Origin: an uncultured Chryseobacterium sp. | GTDB taxonomy: Bacteria > Bacteroidota > Bacteroidia > Flavobacteriales > Weeksellaceae | DNA: 64,000 bases | Direction of reading: 5' to 3' | NCBI GenBank assembly: GCA_913776245.1 | Contig: CAJYLO010000002.1 | Coordinates: 62,001-126,000 of the forward strand | Position numbers and translations under genes: made by a program | Shown here: positions 1 to 6,165 of the stretch, one piece after another | Layout: each line of letters opens with the position of its first letter | Numbering within the stretch: position 1 is the first letter of the stretch | Notes under the pieces: model-generated | Database searches by the model: none | Seen by the model: the letters and a program-made list of their open reading frames with translations, nothing else | Told to the model about the DNA's origin: nothing

Positions 1-89
1 CCCTTTTGAATCCTGAGATTGTGGATGAGATCAAGAATGAGAGGGTTTGATTTGAATTTGAGAGTTGGAGAGTTGGAGGTTTGGGAACT

Positions 90-132
90 AAATTGATTTT
101 TTTTAAACCTACTCTAAAGGGAAGAAATCAAT
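90..132. repeat. Imperfect palindromic (REP/MITE-like) repeat, copy 1
   Basis: AAATTGATTTTTTTTAAACCTACTCTAAAGGGAAGAAATCAAT: ATTGATTT/AAATCAAT terminal arms; similar to the element at 177-223. Confidence 0.55.
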
Positions 133-176
133 CTGTGAATTCTGTCAAAATCAAGAGCCTACTCAAATCTAAATTC

Positions 177-223
177 AAATTGATTTTCTTTGACCCTAAT
201 CTAAAGGGGAGGAAAATCAATTT
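177..223. repeat. Palindromic (REP/MITE-like) repeat, copy 2
   Basis: AAATTGATTTTC...CCCTAATCTAAAGGG...GAAAATCAATTT, perfect 12-bp terminal inverted repeat with an inner CCCT/AGGG pairing. Confidence 0.65.
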
Positions 224-233
224 TACATACGAT

Positions 234-260
234 AAAAGCCATCTTTTTGGGATGGCTTTT
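234..260 (+). terminator. Intrinsic terminator-like hairpin
   Basis: AAAAGCCATC-TTTTTGG-GATGGCTTTT. Confidence 0.6.
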
Positions 261-341
261 GTCATTTTGTCATATTATTTTTGAAGGGAGTCGCTTCGTC
301 GTTCCTTCGTCGATCCTTCGTCCAAAGTCTGTTTTTGTGAT

Positions 342-905
342 TTATAGGGTTTGTGATTTTTCTGTCAGATTGGCAGGGTTATCGGTCGCTTTTACGGTAA
401 TCTTATCTCCGGATAAATCTGCATTGTTAGCAACAGCTGTATATAACCATTCGAAACCGCTGTCTAAAGCAGAACCCTCTTCCACGAGACTTCCGTCAGC
501 ATTTTCTATTCTTACAGTTACCGATGCGACCTGGAAGTCATCTGTCGCTGTAATTTTGATAACATCGCCTTTTTTTCCAGTATAGCCAGAGAGGTCTATT
601 TTTTCTATTTTAGGCGCATTGAGAAGATCTGCAACCGCTACATTATATGTACTTACGCCGTTTGCCTGGTCTGCATCTGCATCGTAGAGTTCCTTTCTGT
701 CCGGATCATTAAGCACTGCTTTTGCATAGAGCACAGCTCTTTGGAATTTCTGCTGCTGCTCTTTTTGTTTTTGGGAGTCTTCTCCTGTTTTGTCTTTTGG
801 TGCTTTGGAGACAATGGTTTTGCCGTTTCTCTGGCTGAAGACGATCAGGTCTCCTACTTTGCCGCTAAGGCCGTGTGTGATGATGTTGTTTTTACTCTCT
901 GCCAT
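342..905 (-). CDS. Hypothetical protein (187 aa), acidic C-terminal half
   Basis: Intact ORF with ATG start; N-terminal HGLSGKVGDLIVFSQRNGKTIVSK segment. Confidence 0.7.
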   Translation of the reverse strand: MAESKNNIITHGLSGKVGDLIVFSQRNGKTIVSKAPKDKTGEDSQKQKEQQQKFQRAVLYAKAVLNDPDRKELYDADADQANGVSTYNVAVADLLNAPKIEKIDLSGYTGKKGDVIKITATDDFQVASVTVRIENADGSLVEEGSALDSGFEWLYTAVANNADLSGDKITVKATDNPANLTEKSQTL

Positions 906-1000
906 CGTTTGTAGTTTAAATAGGTTAATAATTTAATGAAATGTGAAAATAAATATTTTTTACATACAAAACGAAATTTTGATTAATTTATTTTTAAAAA

Positions 1001-1061
1001 AATATTATGTTAAATTGAATTATATTTTATATTCCATTTTTTGATGAATATTATGTTAAAT
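1001..1061. repeat. 15-bp direct repeat pair AATATTATGTTAAAT (1001-1015 and 1047-1061)
   Basis: Exact duplicate 46 bp apart, directly upstream of the primase-like ORF. Confidence 0.7.
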
Positions 1062-1119
1062 CATATATTTAATTTGTTGAATATGAGGATATTCTTTAAA
1101 TTTGGTTAAGACTGAAACT

Positions 1120-2157
1120 ATGGAAGAATCATTAACCAGAGAAGATCTTTTAAATACTAAAATCTCTTTTCAAAGAGATACTTGGTCGGAAATAAAAAAT
1201 GATGTAGAATTAATTAAAACATTGGATTACATAAAAAATGAGACGCTAAACATTCAAATTGGAAATTTAAGAAAACAGCTTGCTGCAGGTAATAAGGAAT
1301 ATTACGATAATAACAAAAAAAAATTACCCGCAGTAACTTTTAGTGGTAGTTTTGAATTACGACGTACTCTTAACAACCTAAAAAATTACAATCCTATTAT
1401 TGTTATTGATATTGATAAATTAGATAGAGAAACAATGTCAAAGGTTTATAATGACTTAATAAATGATCAGATCGTTTTATCATTCTGGAAGTCACCTTCA
1501 AATAATGGATTTAAAGGTATTGTTCCATTGAAATACAATATTGAAAATATTTTTAAATTTGATTATGATTTTCTTCATAAGTGTGCATTTAGAAAACTTT
1601 CACAATATTTTTCAGAAAAATATTCTATTGATTTAGATAAGAGCGGTAGTGATATTACTAGGTTATGCTTTCTGTCTTCAGATAAAAATTTAGTTTTAAA
1701 AGAAGAAGTAGTTTTTTTTGAAATTACCAATGAGGATATAATTTTAGTTAAAAGAAATAAAGAATATTCAAAACAAATATTAAGATTTTCTAATAGTCGA
1801 GATGCATTATATAATCCAGCAAATAAAAATTCTCCTCGAGATAGATTAATTATGTCAGACATAATTAGGTACTTATATAGGAAAGGAAAATCAATTACTG
1901 ACACTTACGATAGCTGGTGTAAAGTTGCTATGGCTATCTCAAACACTTTTACTTATGAAATAGGATTGAAATATTTCAAAAAATTGAGTATTTTAGATAG
2001 TGAAAAATACAATGAAATTTCTTGTACAAATTTTTTAATTAATTGTTACGAGACTAGAAAAGGTGAAATTAATTTTAGTTCAATTATATACTTAGCAAAT
2101 CAAAAAGGATACAAAACAAAAAATCAAAAAATTGGGGTTCCGAAGGCGGAGGATTAA
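1120..2157 (+). CDS. VirE_N/BT4734-like AEP-type primase protein with PriCT_2-like C-terminal region
   Basis: IIVIDIDKLD (hhhDhD), SDITRLCFLSSD and SYDSWCKVAMAISNTF motifs; the track starts at TTG 1102, ATG 1120 is more likely. Confidence 0.75.
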   Translation: MEESLTREDLLNTKISFQRDTWSEIKNDVELIKTLDYIKNETLNIQIGNLRKQLAAGNKEYYDNNKKKLPAVTFSGSFELRRTLNNLKNYNPIIVIDIDKLDRETMSKVYNDLINDQIVLSFWKSPSNNGFKGIVPLKYNIENIFKFDYDFLHKCAFRKLSQYFSEKYSIDLDKSGSDITRLCFLSSDKNLVLKEEVVFFEITNEDIILVKRNKEYSKQILRFSNSRDALYNPANKNSPRDRLIMSDIIRYLYRKGKSITDTYDSWCKVAMAISNTFTYEIGLKYFKKLSILDSEKYNEISCTNFLINCYETRKGEINFSSIIYLANQKGYKTKNQKIGVPKAED

Positions 2158-2289
2158 ATCCCTCGCAAATATCACTCTCAGCAACGGTCTAACACTGCCA
2201 ATCGGCTTAAAACCAGAGAGCTTAAACGGTGTTGACATAATATGTCAGTATCTTTGTCAATATGTGCTATGCACTTTACATGGAACCCC
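2134..2289 (+). ncRNA. Candidate structured ncRNA between the primase-like and RT genes
   Basis: Perfect 8-bp closing stem GGGGTTCC (2134-2141)/GGAACCCC (2282-2289); internal hairpins 2146-2166, 2191-2197/2227-2233 (AACACTG/CGGTGTT), TGACAT-AAT-ATGTCA (2233-2247), GTGC-TAT-GCAC (2264-2274); followed by TTTTT. Confidence 0.55.
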
Positions 2290-2303
2290 TTTTTATAAAA
2301 ACT

Positions 2304-4076
2304 ATGAGACCTATTGAAAGTTTTTTCAGAGAATCTGAAATCCTACGTCATATTTGTAAAATGAGAATTAGATTAGCTAAAAATAGATCTAAAAGTCATT
2401 TGCTACATTTATTAACAACAAATCCTTCATATAATTATCACAAAAAGTTGACCGCTGTACCAAAAAATGAATTTGAGGAATATCAAGTAGAATTTATTTC
2501 AGAACTTAATAGAATACTTCCTTCACGAAAAAACTGGGTACGACTTGGAGAAAGATCTAGAAGAAAAACTTCAAATCCTAATGAATTCTTAACTTCAAAT
2601 GATAAGAATTTTTATTCTCTGTTAAAAACTATTAAACTCCACAAGAAAAATAAATCCCAGTCTCCTTGGTTCTTAAATTTAACAAAATTCATAGCAGATA
2701 TACAAGATTCTGTTCATAATAAATCTTATACTATTTCTTCGCCAATAGTGGTTCCTAAACTTAAAGAAAAAAGAAGTAAAACAAAAAAGAATGAATGTAG
2801 ACCGTTATGTATTTATGCTTTTAAAGACCGAATCATATTAAGTTTAACTAATAAATTCTTAACACAATTATTTGATGATAAATTCCAAGATAGTTCTTAT
2901 GCATTTAGAGCAAAAAAGAACAAGGAAAATCAAATATTATCGCATCACGATTGTATAAATGATATCCTAAGATACTTAAACAATAATAAAGATGAAAATC
3001 TATTCGTAGTAGAATGTGATATGAAGAAATTTTATGATACAGTTAATCATAAAATTGCTATGGATAAGTTTAACCATTTAATTGAAATATCAAAAGAACA
3101 ATATCCAGATTTAGACTTAGAATTCCCCATAAAGATTTTCAACAATTATTTAGATACTTTCAGTTTTAACTTTAATATTCCTAAAGATACCGATTCGGAT
3201 TATTGGACTTCATATAAAATACCAAAAGGTTTTTTTGGATGGATTGAGTCAGATATACCAATACATTATAAGGAGATTATAACTGAAAAAATAGGAGTTC
3301 CTCAAGGCGGTGCACTTTCAGGACTAATCGCAAATATTTATCTTAACGAAGCTGATATTGCCCTAAAAAAATTTGATGTTTTTTACTCTCGTTTCTGTGA
3401 TGACATGATTATTATCTCCAAATCATTAGAAGAATGCCGTAAAGCAAAAGATAAATACGTTGAAACACTAAATGCTATAAAACTTTTTCCACACGATTTC
3501 AAGGACAACATTCATCTAATTGACTTTGACAAAGCAGAAAATATTTACTACAAACCATTTTGGGATGGAAAATCGAAGGGACCATACCAATGGGGTAAAA
3601 CGGAAAATATTAACTTTCCATGGATAGGATTTGTCGGTTACGAAATAAACTATAATGGAGACGTAAGAATAAGAAAAAGATCTTTTGAAAAAGAATTAAA
3701 AAAACAAAAAACTATTGTAAAAGAAATAAGCAAAGCTATTGAAATAGGCTTAAGGAAGCCAAAGGGCACAGCAACAGAATCTGCAATTAATAGACTAATT
3801 GGAATGTCTGTTGGAAGAATAGGCATCGACAACTTTGAAGAAGTATCTACTGATTTATGCTGGAAAAATGGATTCAAGCTAATAAAATTAAATAAACATT
3901 CTTTAAATCAAATAAAGCATCTTGATAGAAATAGAAACAAGCATTATTATAAATTATTAGATGAAGTAAAAGCTCTTGAAGAGTTAGAAATCGAAGTAAA
4001 GCGTCGCCAAGTTATAAAATACAATAAACCTTTTAGTTATTATTATCAAGTTTTAGAAAGACAGAATAAAAAATGA
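2304..4076 (+). CDS. Reverse transcriptase (unclassified/UG-DRT-like candidate), about 590 aa
   Basis: RT motifs: RPLCIYAFKDRI, SSYAFR, VVECDMKKFYDTVNH (motif A), IGVPQGGALSGLIANIYL (motif B), YSRFCDDMIII (motif C), FVGYEINYNGDVRIRKRSF; the track start 2262 lies inside the putative ncRNA, ATG 2304 preferred. Confidence 0.9.
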   Translation: MRPIESFFRESEILRHICKMRIRLAKNRSKSHLLHLLTTNPSYNYHKKLTAVPKNEFEEYQVEFISELNRILPSRKNWVRLGERSRRKTSNPNEFLTSNDKNFYSLLKTIKLHKKNKSQSPWFLNLTKFIADIQDSVHNKSYTISSPIVVPKLKEKRSKTKKNECRPLCIYAFKDRIILSLTNKFLTQLFDDKFQDSSYAFRAKKNKENQILSHHDCINDILRYLNNNKDENLFVVECDMKKFYDTVNHKIAMDKFNHLIEISKEQYPDLDLEFPIKIFNNYLDTFSFNFNIPKDTDSDYWTSYKIPKGFFGWIESDIPIHYKEIITEKIGVPQGGALSGLIANIYLNEADIALKKFDVFYSRFCDDMIIISKSLEECRKAKDKYVETLNAIKLFPHDFKDNIHLIDFDKAENIYYKPFWDGKSKGPYQWGKTENINFPWIGFVGYEINYNGDVRIRKRSFEKELKKQKTIVKEISKAIEIGLRKPKGTATESAINRLIGMSVGRIGIDNFEEVSTDLCWKNGFKLIKLNKHSLNQIKHLDRNRNKHYYKLLDEVKALEELEIEVKRRQVIKYNKPFSYYYQVLERQNKK

Positions 4077-4145
4077 GAACCCCCGACATCGCAGATTTGC
4101 AATTGTTCTTTTTCAACATTAGAAATTAAGTGAATTACAATACAT

Positions 4146-4171
4146 AACCGCTCCCACCAGAGCGGTTTTCT
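4146..4171 (+). terminator. Intrinsic terminator after RT cassette
   Basis: AACCGCTC-CCACCA-GAGCGGTTTTC. Confidence 0.8.
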
Positions 4172-4230
4172 TATTTTAGATATCACAAGTTTATGCTATC
4201 TTTGGTTATCACAACAAAAAGCTATTACCT

Positions 4231-4422
4231 ATGGACAACAAAAAGGCTCCTGTTTTTACGCTCATCATTATTGTTATTATCGTCGGCGTAGCGCTGTATA
4301 AGCAAATCAACTTTGCGACAATGACGGTAGAGAAGCCCTGGCTATCGGTACTGTATGCACTTACCCTGGTGTTTGCCTTGTTTTCCCTGATCCGTCATTA
4401 CAACAATAAACCGGGCGCGTAA
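4231..4422 (+). CDS. Small membrane protein (63 aa)
   Basis: Two hydrophobic segments; precedes the AraC gene. Confidence 0.6.
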   Translation: MDNKKAPVFTLIIIVIIVGVALYKQINFATMTVEKPWLSVLYALTLVFALFSLIRHYNNKPGA

Positions 4423-4446
4423 CGCCTTCTCTCGTATTAAAATCCT

Positions 4447-5211
4447 ATGAAATTTGAAGCTCATCTTCCAACCGAAAAGCTGCGACCATATATCCGGCAG
4501 CTGGTGGTGTCTGAGAATGCCTCGGAAAGTGAGTATAAAGTATTTCCCTCCACCGGAATGGTGATCGGTTTCCAGTATCGCGGTACGCTTACCACTGTAC
4601 AGGACAACACTACCACCAGGCTGACCTCTGCCGGGATTACAGGCATTGCTGACCGGTACAGGATTTTCCGGAATTCGGCAGGAATCGGGACGATTCTGGT
4701 TTACTTTACCGAAACCGGGTTTGCCCATTTTGCAACCTATCCTGCGCACGAATTACTTAACCTCAGCCTCTCGCTGGAGGATATTTTCCGGAAAGATGAT
4801 GTGAGCCTTGTGGAAGACCTGCTATCTGATGCGAGAAATGACCAGCAACGGCTACACATCACTGAGCAGTTCCTGCTCTCCCAATTGAAAGAAAGAGAGC
4901 AAGACCAGTTGATCTCCGAAGCCGTGCGGCTCATCTACACATCAAAAGGTAACATCAGAATAAAGGAACTGAATGAGCGGCTGTTCATCAGCCAGAGTCC
5001 TTTTGAAAAGCGGTTCCGCAAGGTCGTAGGAACCAGTGCGAAGAAATTTGCGTCCATCGTCCGTTTCAACAACGTCCTTAGCAGCATGAATGGTTTAAAA
5101 TCGCTGGAAGAAATTTGCTATGAGAACGGCTTTTTTGACCAGGCGCATTTTATCCATAATTTTAAGCAATACACCGGGCAAACGCCGGAACAATTCAAAA
5201 GATTTATCTGA
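4447..5211 (+). CDS. AraC-family transcriptional regulator
   Basis: C-terminal double HTH: IRIKELNERLFISQSPFEKRFRKVVG...LEEICYENGFFDQAHFIHNFKQYTGQTPEQFKR. Confidence 0.9.
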   Translation: MKFEAHLPTEKLRPYIRQLVVSENASESEYKVFPSTGMVIGFQYRGTLTTVQDNTTTRLTSAGITGIADRYRIFRNSAGIGTILVYFTETGFAHFATYPAHELLNLSLSLEDIFRKDDVSLVEDLLSDARNDQQRLHITEQFLLSQLKEREQDQLISEAVRLIYTSKGNIRIKELNERLFISQSPFEKRFRKVVGTSAKKFASIVRFNNVLSSMNGLKSLEEICYENGFFDQAHFIHNFKQYTGQTPEQFKRFI

Positions 5212-5481
5212 GATTCTTCCTGGCTAAATTCAGATTGTGCTCATTGTTATTTTATCACAGGTTTTGCAGATTTATGATGCCGCATCTGGCTGTCTTACAA
5301 AATCGGCAGGAAATAATAATACAGAAATCATCGGGTATTCTCATACCACTCATTTTTTGATACACAATGGCGTTAAACTTATCAAAGTAATATCATTTTT
5401 GTCTTTTTTCAACGAACTAGCTTTGTTTAGCTAAAAACTTCTGTTTCCGGGAAGCGCGCGTGAGGGATAGCAGCGGAAATC

Positions 5482-5514
5482 CTTTCTGCGCCGGCCACAG
5501 GCCGGCGCAGAAAG
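5482..5514. repeat. Perfect 15-bp inverted repeat in a REP-like intergenic element
   Basis: CTTTCTGCGCCGGCC-ACA-GGCCGGCGCAGAAAG, flanked by GGATAGCAGCGGAAATC and GATTGCAGCG. Confidence 0.85.
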
Positions 5515-5670
5515 ATTGCAGCGTATAGCCCGGCCGTTTGTATTTTTTTGACCGGGAAAAGCAAAGGCAAAAATGCAAAGGGACACGCCCATAAAAAAAA
5601 CGATTTTTTACAATGGTGCTTATCATAAATTCTGCAATTTTGCCAAAGAAATCAAAACTAAAAAAAATAA

Positions 5671-6066
5671 ATGCAAATGTTTACAACAGAAGAAATTAAA
5701 GCGGCCCACAGCAAAGTGAAGTCCGGCGCAGATTTTCCGGCTTACATCCGCGAGATCAAAGCCCTGGGCGTTACCCATTATGAAGCGTATGTGAATGACG
5801 GACACACAGACTACCACGGCGCGAACGGACATACCGCCACCGTGCCTGCCAAATATGAGCCTATGTCCGTAGCCGATACCGTGAATGCGGAGACCTTCCG
5901 CCAAGAGCTGCTGGCGCATCAGCAGGGAAAAACCGATTATCTGACCTTCATCCGAATGTGTGCAGATACGGGGATTGAAAAATGGGAGATCCGTATGGAC
6001 GGCATGACCTGCACCTACTTTGACAAGGCAGGCAACGAGATCTTGGTGGAGCAAATCCCTCAGTAA
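5671..6066 (+). CDS. DUF1398 family protein
   Basis: FTTEEIKAAHSKVKSGADFPAYIREIKALGVTHYEAYVNDGHTDY family pattern. Confidence 0.75.
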   Translation: MQMFTTEEIKAAHSKVKSGADFPAYIREIKALGVTHYEAYVNDGHTDYHGANGHTATVPAKYEPMSVADTVNAETFRQELLAHQQGKTDYLTFIRMCADTGIEKWEIRMDGMTCTYFDKAGNEILVEQIPQ

Positions 6067-6073
6067 ACAAAAA

Positions 6074-6100
6074 AACCGCACATTGGAGTGCGGTTTTTTT
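6074..6100 (+). terminator. Intrinsic terminator
   Basis: AACCGCAC-ATTGGA-GTGCGGTTTTTTTT. Confidence 0.85.
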
Positions 6101-6165
6101 TATCTAAACTTTTGGATTTTTTTATTTCGCTGATCTTCGATCTAATTCAGATAATAAGACTGTTT

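Noticed and set aside
281-330. TCGTCGTTCCTTCGTCGATCCTTCGTCC micro-repeat
   Set aside because: Short imprecise TTCGTC reiteration downstream of the 342-905 gene; likely low-complexity and not informative alone.
2262-2303. RT start at 2262 (MCYALYMEPLFIKT) as given in the ORF track
   Set aside because: This would place 14 codons inside the closing hairpin; ATG 2304 immediately after the stem is more plausible, though not proven.
2134-4076. Classical retron (msr-msd + RT)
   Set aside because: The arms and RT order fit superficially, but the RT is about 590 aa and I could not find the retron NAxxH/VTG signatures or a clear msr-msd with branching G; the ncRNA is kept as a separate hypothesis.
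2262-4200. Group II intron with intron-encoded RT
   Set aside because: No domain V-like hairpin or GTGYG boundary seen around the ORF, and no maturase X/HNH tail recognised.
900-4200. Diversity-generating retroelement
   Set aside because: No long TR/VR pair with adenine-specific differences and no C-type-lectin-like target in the window; the 2126/3286 similarity is short, has indels, and lies within the RT gene.
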